From: Dokdonella_A ginsengisoli
GTDB taxonomy: Bacteria > Pseudomonadota > Gammaproteobacteria > Xanthomonadales > Rhodanobacteraceae
DNA length: 64,000 nt
Assembly: GCF_042652785.1 (NCBI RefSeq)
Contig: NZ_JBHSHD010000010.1
Span: forward strand, 744,001 to 808,000
Reading direction: 5' to 3'
Position numbers and translations under genes: made by a program. Every line of letters begins with the position of its first letter. Position 1 is the stretch's first letter. Below are positions 8,568 to 16,890 of this stretch, in pieces. A model generated the notes under the pieces. That model did not search any database. It was not told the origin of the DNA and saw only the letters and a program-made list of their open reading frames with translations.

Positions 8568-10706
8568 GTGAATGTTCCTGTGTACTCCTTGCGCGCCCGG
8601 CCACTGGCCGCGGCAGTCGCACTCGCTGCCTTGCTCGCCTCGGCTGGCGGCTCGGCGTCGGCCGCCACGGTCCGCCTCGCCGCCCACGCCGCAGCGCCCA
8701 CCGGCGACGGCGTCGCACTGACGGTCGGCCTCATGCTCGACGACGGCGATCCGGATGCCTGCGGCACGGCCCAGACGCTCGCCGCGCACGTCGGGGACTC
8801 GGTCAACTTCTGCTACACCATCACCAACGCAAGCCCCCTCACGCTCGGCTACCACACGCTGACCGACAGCGTCGACGGCACGATCTTCTCCCTGCTCCCG
8901 CACGAGCTCGCTCCGGGCGAGAGCTTCCGGTTCAACCGGCTCGTGACGGTGCGGGAGGACGCGGACACCTACGACGCGACCTGGACCGCGCAGGACTATG
9001 CGCCAGGTTACCGGCCGGTGGAGGCGACGCCCGCCTTCGTCGACGTGCGCGCGACCGGCACCCCGCTCGGACTGGCCGATGACGGCGTCGCCGGAATCAC
9101 GCTGCCGTTCGCGTTCTCCCTGTACGGCGTGTCGTCGACGGACCTGGCGGTCGGCAACAACGGCGAACTGGTGTTCGGAACGCTCGAGGCATTCAGCGCG
9201 GCGTTCAACGACACCTTGCCGTCGACGTTCGCCATCCTCGGCCAGGGCGCGCTGGTCGCGCCGTTCTGGGACGATCTGGGCCAGGCCAACGGCGACGTCT
9301 ACTGGGAGGTCGTCGGCACACCGCCGAACCGGCGCACGATCATCCAGTGGGATCGTCCGCACTTCCTGTTCGACGACGGCGGGCATGCCAACGTCGAGGC
9401 GATCCTGGGCGAGGACGGTTCGCTCTCGTTCCAGTACGCCTCGACCGTATTCGGCGATCCGGCCAATCCCGCCTGGGACAACGGCGGCAGCGCAACCGTC
9501 GGACTGCAGAACGCCGACGCTTCGATCGGCAACCTGTATTCGTTCGATACGCCCATCGTGACCTCGCCGCTCGCGATCGACTGGATCGCCACGACCCCGA
9601 CCGCGTTCGCGGCGAATGCGACGGCGACGCTGGACGTCAGCCCCGCCCTTCTGCCGGCGACGGCCAGCGTGACTCCGGCGCAGATCGACGCGAACGGCAC
9701 GCCCGGCGGCGCGCCGGTGAGCGTGCCGGTGCAGATCGCCAACGCGGGCGACGCGGAGCTCGCGTGGAATCTGCTCGAAGCGCCGGGCGGCGCGTCGACG
9801 CGCGCCGGCACGCCCACCGATCGCACCGCGACCTCGCCGGTCGCGCGCAAGATCGCCGCGAACGACGCCACGCGCGACCGCTTCCGCTCGCGCGCACCGA
9901 CCGCGCCGGCCGTGCGCGGGCAATCCACACCCGGCTGCGACGAGGCCACGCCCGGCATTCTCGTGCACGACGACGGCACGCCCGAGGACGGCTATCGCGA
10001 CGGCTCGGGCCTGTTCTCGATCAATGCCTACGTCGACCGCTTCACTCCGAGCGCCTATCCGGCGACGTTGACCGCCGCGTGCGTTTCCTTCCTCTCGCTC
10101 GGTCCGACGGCCCAGGATTTCCAGCTGATCATCTACGACGACGGCGGCTTCGACGGCAGTCCCGGCAACCTGATCGCCTCGGTGCCCGCGACCGCCACCG
10201 GCATTCCGGACACGGCGACGGCCGCCTTCGTCAAGGTCGACCTCGGCGCCCTGGGCATCAGCATCCCGAGCGGCAGCGTCTACATCGGCGCGCAGTGGAA
10301 TCCGCTCGATCCGGGAGACATCTTCATCGCCGCCGACGTCGACGGCGATCCGGATGCCGGTCACGGCTACCACATGCGCGGATCCGATCTCGGCCTCGGC
10401 TCGTGGGATCCGACGATCGACCAGTTCGCCGACTATCACGCGCTGCTGGTGCGCGCGGTCGAGGCGCCGGACTTCTGCGCGAACCCCGCCGACGTGCCAT
10501 GGCTGACCTTGAGCGAAACCTCGGGCAACGTCGCGGCGCACGACAGCGGCACGCTCACGGCGACGCTCGATCCGACCGGGCTGGCGAACGGCAGCTACGC
10601 GGCGACGCTGTGCATCGCGAGCAACGATCCGGCACATCCGCGCCTGGTCGTGCCGGTCCGCTTCGAGGTCGGCGACGCCATCTTCGCGAACGGTTTCGAT
10701 CCGTAG
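8568..10706 (+). CDS. Secreted nidogen-like/beta-sandwich protein with C-terminal IFANGFDP tag
   Basis: A 712-residue exported protein that begins at GTG 8568. The first 32 residues form a signal peptide (S-L-R-A-R-P, hydrophobic core, A-S-A). Features in order: an early domain with paired cysteines, a nidogen-like segment at about 160-330 (V-G-N-N-G-E-L-V-F, A-P-F-W-D-D-L, I-I-Q-W), a linker rich in Ala, Pro, Thr and Arg, and C-terminal Ig-like beta domains. The last residues are I-F-A-N-G-F-D-P, the same tag seen on neighbouring secreted proteins. No catalytic motif is visible; an adhesive or binding role is likely. It is flanked by terminators, so probably monocistronic. Confidence 0.75.
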   Translation: MNVPVYSLRARPLAAAVALAALLASAGGSASAATVRLAAHAAAPTGDGVALTVGLMLDDGDPDACGTAQTLAAHVGDSVNFCYTITNASPLTLGYHTLTDSVDGTIFSLLPHELAPGESFRFNRLVTVREDADTYDATWTAQDYAPGYRPVEATPAFVDVRATGTPLGLADDGVAGITLPFAFSLYGVSSTDLAVGNNGELVFGTLEAFSAAFNDTLPSTFAILGQGALVAPFWDDLGQANGDVYWEVVGTPPNRRTIIQWDRPHFLFDDGGHANVEAILGEDGSLSFQYASTVFGDPANPAWDNGGSATVGLQNADASIGNLYSFDTPIVTSPLAIDWIATTPTAFAANATATLDVSPALLPATASVTPAQIDANGTPGGAPVSVPVQIANAGDAELAWNLLEAPGGASTRAGTPTDRTATSPVARKIAANDATRDRFRSRAPTAPAVRGQSTPGCDEATPGILVHDDGTPEDGYRDGSGLFSINAYVDRFTPSAYPATLTAACVSFLSLGPTAQDFQLIIYDDGGFDGSPGNLIASVPATATGIPDTATAAFVKVDLGALGISIPSGSVYIGAQWNPLDPGDIFIAADVDGDPDAGHGYHMRGSDLGLGSWDPTIDQFADYHALLVRAVEAPDFCANPADVPWLTLSETSGNVAAHDSGTLTATLDPTGLANGSYAATLCIASNDPAHPRLVVPVRFEVGDAIFANGFDP

Positions 10707-10718
10707 ACCACACGATCA

Positions 10719-10748
10719 CGTGCCGGGCGCCGTTGCGCGCCCGGCACG
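10719..10748 (+). terminator. Hairpin terminator
   Basis: CGTGCCGGGCGC pairs with GCGCCCGGCACG in a 12 bp perfect stem around a 6-base loop, just after the stop of the preceding secreted protein. It overlaps the first codons of a possible upstream start (10720) of the next gene, which argues for that gene's later start. Confidence 0.65.
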
Positions 10749-10797
10749 CCTCCATTCCACCCCTGCCCCGGGGTCGCAAGACACTCAGGAGTTCATG

Positions 10798-12255
10798 ATG
10801 CGCAAACTCGCACTGACGCTCGGTTCGTTCGTGGCGTTCTGCTCTTGCCCGCCGGCGTTCTCGGGCACTGCCGTGGCGACCAACGGCGTCGTCGGCGTCT
10901 CGATCGGCACCGACCTGACGGTCGATCCCGGCTTCGGGGACCAGGGCTACACCGTCGTCAACTACAACGACGACGGCGGCACCTGGGACGAAGCGGTGCG
11001 CGTGCTCCCCGCGCAGGACGACGGCCTCTGGCTCGTCGGCTTTCACCGCACCGACGCGAGCGCCGACCGGCTCGCCATTTCCAAGCTCGATGCCGACGGC
11101 AGGCTCGATCCCTCGTTCGGCACGGGAGGAAAGACCCTGGTCGACACCGGCATCAGCTTCGTTCGCGACGCCATCCGCGTGGACGACCGCTTCTACGTCG
11201 TCGGCATGCACCTGCTCACGTCGAACGGACCGGGCGTGATGGCGGTCGCCTGCGTCGACGTCGACGGCGCGTACTGCCCCGGCTTCGGCGACGACCACGG
11301 CACGGTCACGATCGCGCTGAACGCTCCCGGCTTCACCAGCGAGGCCCTGCGCGTCCTGCATCGAGACGGGAAGCTGTACGCGATCGGCAACACCGACCCC
11401 GGCGGCGAACGCGGCCACTCCAGCGCGATGGCGATCGCCAAGCTCGAGGCCTCGACCGGCGCGCTCGACGCGACGTTCGGCGACGGCAGCGGCCCGCTGC
11501 CAGGCACGGTCGTCTTCAATCCCGACGTCTATCCGGACGGCAACGACTTCGCCTACGCCGCCGCGTTCGCCAGCGACGGAATGATCCTCGTCGGCGGTGC
11601 CGCGCAGAACAACGACAACCAGGGCAGCGACGGCTACGTGCTCGCGTTCGATCCGGCCAGCGGTGCGCTCGACACGTCGTTCGGCACGGACGGCTATACG
11701 TTCTTCTCGTTCGACACCGGCGTGCACTTCGACCAGGTGCTGGTGCGCAAGATCCACGTGTTCGACGACGGCCGGATTCTTCTCGCCGGCGAAGCCAACC
11801 ACGACGACGAGTTCTTCAACACCTTGACCGACGTGCTGCTCGCCTCGCTCGAGCCCGATGGAACGCCCACGCCCGATTTCGGCGTCGGTGGCGCGACCCG
11901 CGTCAACGTCGGCTTGAACGCCGTGGTGCTGGACATGGGCGTCCGCTCCAACGGCGACATCGTCGTTTCGATGTCGTCGAACGGCATTCTCCCCAACCCC
12001 TACACGCCGGCCACCCAGCAATCGATCGCGCAGTTCGACACCGCCGGCAACGGGCCGACGGCGACGGTGTCCATCGAGTACCCCTCGCAGGTGACCCCGC
12101 AGGGAGGCCCGACCTGCCTCTACGTCGACGCCCAGGATCGTGTCCTGGTCGGGGGATTCCGTCTGTGGGACTTCAACTTCCCGGTGCCAGACTCCGACCA
12201 CACGCTGACGCGCCTGGTGAGGGACGGCATCTTCGCCAGCGGCTTCGAATCTTGA
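10798..12255 (+). CDS. Secreted delta-60 repeat protein with C-terminal IFASGFES tag
   Basis: A 485-residue exported protein with a signal peptide (M-R-K-L-A then a hydrophobic core). Residues about 45-440 carry delta-60-type repeats: L-D-P-S-F-G-T-G-G-K-T, L-D-A-T-F-G, L-D-T-S-F-G-T-D-G-Y and similar, each followed by a beta-rich stretch with D-G-x-I-L-V/L-x-G. The protein ends I-F-A-S-G-F-E-S. The start at 10798 is chosen because AGGAG at 10787-10791 is correctly spaced and a terminator hairpin occupies the longer N-terminal extension; ATG 10795 is an alternative. Probably a surface or secreted propeller with no known substrate. Confidence 0.8.
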   Translation: MRKLALTLGSFVAFCSCPPAFSGTAVATNGVVGVSIGTDLTVDPGFGDQGYTVVNYNDDGGTWDEAVRVLPAQDDGLWLVGFHRTDASADRLAISKLDADGRLDPSFGTGGKTLVDTGISFVRDAIRVDDRFYVVGMHLLTSNGPGVMAVACVDVDGAYCPGFGDDHGTVTIALNAPGFTSEALRVLHRDGKLYAIGNTDPGGERGHSSAMAIAKLEASTGALDATFGDGSGPLPGTVVFNPDVYPDGNDFAYAAAFASDGMILVGGAAQNNDNQGSDGYVLAFDPASGALDTSFGTDGYTFFSFDTGVHFDQVLVRKIHVFDDGRILLAGEANHDDEFFNTLTDVLLASLEPDGTPTPDFGVGGATRVNVGLNAVVLDMGVRSNGDIVVSMSSNGILPNPYTPATQQSIAQFDTAGNGPTATVSIEYPSQVTPQGGPTCLYVDAQDRVLVGGFRLWDFNFPVPDSDHTLTRLVRDGIFASGFES

Positions 12256-12370
12256 TGCGCTGAGCGGGCACTGCCGGCCGGGATCGCCGGGCGTCTTCCA
12301 CGGACTGTCGCGGAAATCGCTCGCAGCATCGGAGCGGCCGGGCCGAGGCGCCGGCCGCCGGACGACAACC

Positions 12371-12399
12371 GGGCGCGACGCTCCTGCGGCGTCGCGCCC
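12371..12399. terminator. Bidirectional hairpin terminator between convergent genes
   Basis: GGGCGCGACGC pairs with GCGTCGCGCCC (11 bp stem, 7-base loop) between the convergent delta-60 gene and the alpha/beta hydrolase gene. It could serve both. Confidence 0.55.
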
Positions 12400-12419
12400 C
12401 GGATGCACGACGGCGCCGG

Positions 12420-13415
12420 CTACGCCTTGATGAAGGCGAGCAGGTCGGCGTTGATCGTGGCCGCTTCCGTCGTCGGCATGCCGTGCGGAAAACCCTTGTA
12501 GGTCTTCAGCGTGCCGTTCTTCAGCAGCTTGGCGCTCAGCGGCGCGGAGTCGGCGTAGGGAACGATCTGGTCGTCGTCGCCGTGCATCACCAGGGTCGGC
12601 ACCGCGATCTTCTTCAGGTCCGCGGTGAAGTCGGTCTGCGAAAAGGCGACGATGCCGTCGTAGTGCGCCTTGGCGCCGCCCTGCATGCCCTGCCGCCACC
12701 AGTTCTGGATGATGCCCTCGGAGGCCTTGGCCCCCGGGCGATTGAAGCCGTAGAACGGTCCGGCGGCGACGTCGCGGTAGAACTGCGCGCGGTTGGTCGC
12801 GACCTGCGTCTGGAATCCGTCGAAGACGTCCTTGGGCAGGCCGCCGGGATTCGCCTCGGTCTTGACCATCAGCGGCGGCACCGCGCTGATGAGCACTGCC
12901 TTGGCGACGCGGCTCTCGCCGTGACGCGCCAGGTAGCGCACCACCTCGCCGCCGCCGGTCGAATGGCCGACGTGGACGGCGTTCCTGAGATCCAGATGCG
13001 CCGTCACCGCGGCGAGATCGTCGGCGTAGTGGTCCATGTCGTGGCCCTGCGCCACCTGGGTCGAGCGTCCGTGGCCGCGCCGGTCGTGCGCGACGACGCG
13101 GAAGCCGTGGCTGACGAAGAACATCATCTGCGCGTCCCAGTCGTCGGAACTGAGCGGCCAACCGTGCGAGAAGACGATCGGCTGCCCGCTTCCCCAGTCC
13201 TTGTAGAAGATGTCGACGCCGTCTTTGGTGCGAACGTAGTTCATGGGCGGGTTTCCTCGTGGCTTGTCGTGGGAAGCATCGGTGCCCGGTTGCACGGATC
13301 CGGCCGCCAGCGCCGATCCGGCAATGCCCAGGGTCGCCAGGCCGGCGGCGGCCACGCCGCCGATCATCAGTTCGCGGCGTGCACGATCGAATTCTCGGCT
13401 CTCGTTGCTGGACAT
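12420..13415 (-). CDS. Tat-exported alpha/beta hydrolase, chloroperoxidase-like
   Basis: A 331-residue alpha/beta-hydrolase of the non-heme chloroperoxidase/arylesterase group. Visible: oxyanion segment S-H-G-W-P-L, nucleophile elbow G-H-S-T-G-G (Ser152), acidic residue in H-G-D-D-D-Q-I-V-P (about 280-282) and catalytic His311 (F-P-H-G-M). The N terminus holds a twin-arginine-type signal (R-A-R-R-E-L-M-I-G-G then an Ala/Gly-rich core). An AAGGAG site precedes this start, but a GAGGA site also precedes an internal ATG at 13244 (M-N-Y-V-R-T-K-D-G), the usual start of cytosolic relatives. The two upstream palindromes suggest control by the NarL-type regulator at 20.3 kb. Confidence 0.85.
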   Translation of the reverse strand: MSSNESREFDRARRELMIGGVAAAGLATLGIAGSALAAGSVQPGTDASHDKPRGNPPMNYVRTKDGVDIFYKDWGSGQPIVFSHGWPLSSDDWDAQMMFFVSHGFRVVAHDRRGHGRSTQVAQGHDMDHYADDLAAVTAHLDLRNAVHVGHSTGGGEVVRYLARHGESRVAKAVLISAVPPLMVKTEANPGGLPKDVFDGFQTQVATNRAQFYRDVAAGPFYGFNRPGAKASEGIIQNWWRQGMQGGAKAHYDGIVAFSQTDFTADLKKIAVPTLVMHGDDDQIVPYADSAPLSAKLLKNGTLKTYKGFPHGMPTTEAATINADLLAFIKA

Positions 13416-13630
13416 CGTGGACTCCTTCGGCTGGGCGGCGGGACTTCACCGTCGCGCACCGGCGCGACGGTGCCGGCGGGCACGGCGTGAAACGTACGGG
13501 GCGTCCGGACCCGGCCGCTGCGCCCCCTTCGCGGGAAAGGGGCGATCGCAGGGCCGCCCCGATCCGGCTCTCCGCCGGATAGTGAGCGCGAGCAAGCCTC
13601 AGTAAAACCCTGAAAAGTGGAAAAATAAAT

Positions 13631-13644
13631 TACCCGATCGGGGA
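13631..13644 (-). promoter_or_regulatory. Palindromic operator candidate, copy 1
   Basis: TACCCGATCGGGGA, a 12 of 14 match to the palindrome TACCCGATCGGGTA. It lies in the AT-rich patch upstream of the Tat-exported hydrolase. The same motif recurs at 13750, 20138 and 20919, always between genes. Candidate site for the NarL-type regulator encoded at 20.3 kb. Confidence 0.5.
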
Positions 13645-13749
13645 ATGCGCGGAAGATCGCGCCTTGCACGCGCATGCGCCGGATGGCGCCGGCCCGCGCG
13701 CTCCGCGCCGTCGGCCTGCTTCGCGCCGTACGCGGCCCAACCCGTCACT

Positions 13750-13763
13750 TACCCGATCGGGTA
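13750..13763 (+). promoter_or_regulatory. Palindromic operator candidate, copy 2
   Basis: TACCCGATCGGGTA, a perfect 14 bp palindrome 119 bp from copy 1 and about 300 bp before dps. The element TACCT follows 10 bp after the palindrome, exactly as it does after copy 4. Confidence 0.55.
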
Positions 13764-14061
13764 GGCGCGTGATACCTGATCTTGGATTGGCGCGTCCGCC
13801 TCATCGGATGCAGCATCTGCAGCGTGCGGCACGAGGCGCATCGGTTCCGCGCCGGCCCCGATCTCCACCGCGCTGCATTGCACGCGGCGCGGCGGTCGAC
13901 CAGCGGCGATGCGGCTCGTGCTCGCCGGCGCCTTCGACAGGGGATGGTCTTTCGTGATTGCGGCTCGCCGCCGTGCCCGGGCTTCGTCCGGACACCGCAG
14001 CGGGCCCGCTCCTGACCGTCCGCCGATAGGCCGCGCCACACCCGTCCCACGGAGAACCTCG

Positions 14062-14610
14062 ATGGCCAAGTCCAGCCCAAGCAAGCGTGAAGAACTCCGC
14101 AAGCGCCGCGGCGCCCGCCTCGCCACGCCCACCGACCTCGGCGCCGAAGCTTCGCGCGACATCGCCGGCGGCCTCAACGCGGTGCTCGCCGACGTCTTCG
14201 CCCTGTACCTGAAGACCAAGAACTTCCACTGGCACATGAGCGGGCCGCACTTCCGCGACTACCACCTGCTGCTCGACGAGCAGGCGGACCAGCTCTACGC
14301 GATGACCGATCCCATCGCCGAGCGCGTGCGCAAGGTCGGCGCGACCACGCTGCGTTCGATCGGGCACATCGCCCGGGTGGCGCGCGTGCGCGACAACGAC
14401 GCCGATTTCGTCGACGCGCTGGACATGCTGGCCGAGCTGCGCGACGACAACCAGCAGCTGACCGCACGCCTGCGCGAGGTCCACGGCGTGTGCGACGAAC
14501 ACCAGGACATCGCCTCGGCGAGCCTGATCGAAAACTGGATCGACGAATCGGAACGGCGAGTCTGGTTCCTGTTCGAAGCCAGCCGCCGAGGCAGTTCCCC
14601 CGCCGCCTGA
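14062..14610 (+). CDS. dps: Dps-family ferritin-like DNA-protection protein
   Basis: A 182-residue Dps/miniferritin. The family core is clear: the first helix has N-F-H-W-H-M-S-G-P-H-F, followed by L-L-L-D-E-Q-A-D-Q-L-Y-A-M-T-D-P-I-A-E-R-V-R, which supplies the His, Asp and Glu ligands of the inter-subunit ferroxidase site. Relatives form dodecamers that oxidise ferrous iron with hydrogen peroxide and protect DNA. The lysine/arginine-rich N-terminal tail (K-S-S-P-S-K-R-E-E-L-R-K-R-R) could bind DNA. The ATG is preceded by a GGAG site. It probably heads an operon with the membrane protein 24 bp downstream and perhaps the MFS gene, under the palindrome at 13750. Confidence 0.92.
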   Translation: MAKSSPSKREELRKRRGARLATPTDLGAEASRDIAGGLNAVLADVFALYLKTKNFHWHMSGPHFRDYHLLLDEQADQLYAMTDPIAERVRKVGATTLRSIGHIARVARVRDNDADFVDALDMLAELRDDNQQLTARLREVHGVCDEHQDIASASLIENWIDESERRVWFLFEASRRGSSPAA

Positions 14611-14634
14611 ATCCCCCGCCCCAGGAGCCGTTCC

Positions 14635-15123
14635 ATGGATCCGATCCTTCTGCTGGTCCCGCACGTCGCTCTCAGCCTCATCGGCATCGCCTTCGGCTTC
14701 GTGCTGATGCGCGATTTCCTGCAGGCACGCTTCCGCGCGAGCGTGGTCTGGATCTTTCTCGTTTCCACGACGCTGACCAGCCTCACCGGGTACCTGTTCT
14801 CTCGCGACCAGGTGCTTCCCTCGCACGTGGTCGGCGCGATCTCGCTGCTGGTGCTGCTGCCGACCTGGCTGGCCTGGCGGCCGTATCGCCTGGCCGGCGG
14901 CTGGCGGACGACGTTCGTGATCGGCGCGGCGATCAGCCAGTGGCTCAACGTGTTCGTGCTGGTGGCGCAGCTGTTCCAGAAAGTGCCGGCCCTGCACGCG
15001 CTCGCGCCGACGGGATCGGAGCCGCCGTTCGGCATCGCCGAAGGCCTCGTGCTGCTGGCGTTCATCGCGGCCACCTTCGTCGCCTGGCGCCGCAACCGCG
15101 TCACGCCCGTGCGTTTCCAGTGA
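14635..15123 (+). CDS. Four-helix inner-membrane protein of unknown function
   Basis: A 162-residue protein with about four membrane segments (residues roughly 5-27, 38-58, 65-83 and 93-115, with a further hydrophobic stretch at 136-150). I recognise no family signature. It starts 24 bp after the dps stop with an AGGAG site, so it is likely co-transcribed with dps and may share its stress regulation. No charged membrane residues or cofactor motifs suggest a specific function. Confidence 0.7.
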   Translation: MDPILLLVPHVALSLIGIAFGFVLMRDFLQARFRASVVWIFLVSTTLTSLTGYLFSRDQVLPSHVVGAISLLVLLPTWLAWRPYRLAGGWRTTFVIGAAISQWLNVFVLVAQLFQKVPALHALAPTGSEPPFGIAEGLVLLAFIAATFVAWRRNRVTPVRFQ

Positions 15124-15240
15124 TGCCGCCGTGTCCGTGAAGCGGCCGTCCGCGCCCATGCACGCTCCGTTCGACCGCCGGCTTCGAGGAAGTCCTGCCT
15201 CCGCACGGGCTCCGCACGGCCCGCGCAGGTCGAGGACTTC

Positions 15241-16827
15241 ATGACCGACGCCGCGCCCGCTTCCGCCGGCAGCAGCTTCGCCCCGCTGCGCCGGCCGGTG
15301 TTCGCCGTGTTGTGGGCCGCCACCGTGCTCGGCAACATCGGCAGCTTCATGCGCGACGTGGCCAGTTCGTGGCTGGTGACCGACCTGTCGGCCAGTCCGA
15401 CGGCGGTGGCGCTGATCCAGACCGCCGCGACGCTGCCGGTCTTCCTGCTGGCCATTCCGGCCGGCGTGCTGTCGGACATCCTCGATCGAAGACGCTTCCT
15501 GATCTTCGTGCAGCTGGTGCTGGCGGCGGTGAGCGGCACGCTGCTGCTGCTGTCGCGGACGGGCTCCTTGACGGTGGAATACCTGATCGCGCTGACCTTC
15601 GTCGGCGGCATCGGCGCCGCGCTGATGGGGCCCACCTGGCAGTCGATCGTGCCGGAGCTGGTGCCGCGCGAGGACCTCAAGGGCGCGGTGGCGCTGAACT
15701 CCCTCGGCATCAACATCGCCCGCGCCATCGGACCGGCCGCAGGCGGCCTGATCCTGGCGAGCTTCGGCGCGGCCGTCACCTACGGCATGGACGTGCTGAG
15801 CTACGTGTTCGTGATCGGTGCCCTGCTGTGGTGGAAGCGGCCCGCGGTGGCCGACAGCGGCCTGTCGGAGAACTTCCTCGGCGCCTTCCGCGCCGGCCTG
15901 CGCTACACGCGCGCCAGCAAGGAACTGCATCGCGTGCTGCTGCGCGCGGCCGCGTTCTTCCTGTTCGCCAGCGCGGTGTGGGCGCTGCTGCCGCTGGTCG
16001 CGCGGCAGATGCTCGGCGGCAGCGCCGGCTTCTACGGCGTGCTGCTCGGCGCCGTCGGTGCGGGAGCCATCGCCGGTGCCCTGGTGATGCCGCGGCTGCG
16101 CCGGCGGCTCGACGCCGATGGCCTGGTGCTGCTCGCCTCGCTGATCAGTGCGGCGGTGATGGGCGCGCTGGTGTTCGCCCCGCCGCAATGGGCGGCGGTG
16201 GGCCTGCTGTTGCTGCTCGGGATGGGATGGATCGCGGCGCTGACCACGTTCAACAGCGTGGCGCAGGCGATCCTGCCGAACTGGGTGCGAGGGCGCGGGC
16301 TGGCGGTGTACCTCACCGTGTTCAACGGCGCGATGGCCGCCGGCAGCTTCGGCTGGGGACTGGTCGCGCGCGAAGTCGGCGTGCCCTCCACGCTGGTCGT
16401 CAGCGCCGTCGGCCTGGCCGTGGTGGCGCTGCTGTTCCATCGCGCGCGCCTGCCGGCCGGCGAGGCGGACCTGCAGGCCTCGCGCCACTGGCCGGAGCCG
16501 TTGCTGGCCGAGCCGGTCGCGCACGATCGCGGTCCGGTGCTGATCCAGGTCGAATACCGCATTCGCCAGCAGGACCGTGCGGCTTTCCTGGAAGCGATCC
16601 GGCGCCTGTCGCAGGAGCGCCTGCGCGACGGCGCCTATGCCTGGGGCGTCGTCGAACACACCGGCGACACCGAGCGCGTGGTGGAGTGGTTCCTGGTCGA
16701 GTCGTGGGCCGAACACCTGCGCCAGCACCATCGCGTATCGCACGCCGACGCCGACCTGCAGAACGAGGTGGTGCGCTTCCACATCGGTCCGGACAAGCCG
16801 GAAGTGCATCATTTCCTGGCGCTGTAG
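15241..16827 (+). CDS. MFS transporter, transmembrane secretion effector (EntS-like) type
   Basis: A 528-residue major-facilitator transporter. Twelve membrane segments occupy about residues 15-400; the loop between helices 2 and 3 reads G-V-L-S-D-I-L-D-R-R-R-F-L, the MFS signature. The C-terminal 110 or so residues are cytosolic and resemble the small alpha/beta domain typical of the MFS_3/secretion-effector family (I-Q-V-E-Y-R-I, V-E-H-T-G-D, Y-R-T replaced by H-R-V-S-H-A-D-A-D-L-Q). Family members such as EntS export siderophores or other small molecules; the substrate here is unknown. It starts after a GAGGA site 117 bp downstream of the membrane gene and ends just before the convergent kinase gene. 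Confidence 0.85.
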   Translation: MTDAAPASAGSSFAPLRRPVFAVLWAATVLGNIGSFMRDVASSWLVTDLSASPTAVALIQTAATLPVFLLAIPAGVLSDILDRRRFLIFVQLVLAAVSGTLLLLSRTGSLTVEYLIALTFVGGIGAALMGPTWQSIVPELVPREDLKGAVALNSLGINIARAIGPAAGGLILASFGAAVTYGMDVLSYVFVIGALLWWKRPAVADSGLSENFLGAFRAGLRYTRASKELHRVLLRAAAFFLFASAVWALLPLVARQMLGGSAGFYGVLLGAVGAGAIAGALVMPRLRRRLDADGLVLLASLISAAVMGALVFAPPQWAAVGLLLLLGMGWIAALTTFNSVAQAILPNWVRGRGLAVYLTVFNGAMAAGSFGWGLVAREVGVPSTLVVSAVGLAVVALLFHRARLPAGEADLQASRHWPEPLLAEPVAHDRGPVLIQVEYRIRQQDRAAFLEAIRRLSQERLRDGAYAWGVVEHTGDTERVVEWFLVESWAEHLRQHHRVSHADADLQNEVVRFHIGPDKPEVHHFLAL

Positions 16828-16890
16828 CGATCGACTCGCCCATTGCGAGGAAGAAGCGCGCGGGTCGGGCGCGCTGCCGGACGTTGCGGC

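Larger units (their letters stand above)
13416..14061. other. Divergent regulatory region, 646 bp, hydrolase/dps
   Basis: No credible gene lies here. The stretch holds an AT-rich patch at about 13596-13632 and two copies of the TACCCGATCGGGTA-type palindrome (13631 and 13750), listed separately. On the minus strand a -10-like TTTACT (13601-13606) lies about 34 bp from the centre of the first palindrome. Confidence 0.5.

Noticed and set aside
13664..13957. 97-codon frame between hydrolase and dps
   Set aside because: Arg/Pro-rich, poor ribosome site, overlaps the operator palindrome; reads as GC-rich noise.
14635..16827. Operon with dps read as an SdpI-type immunity plus exporter module
   Set aside because: The four-helix protein lacks an SdpI signature I can point to, and the exporter is of the general secretion-effector type; no toxin gene is nearby.
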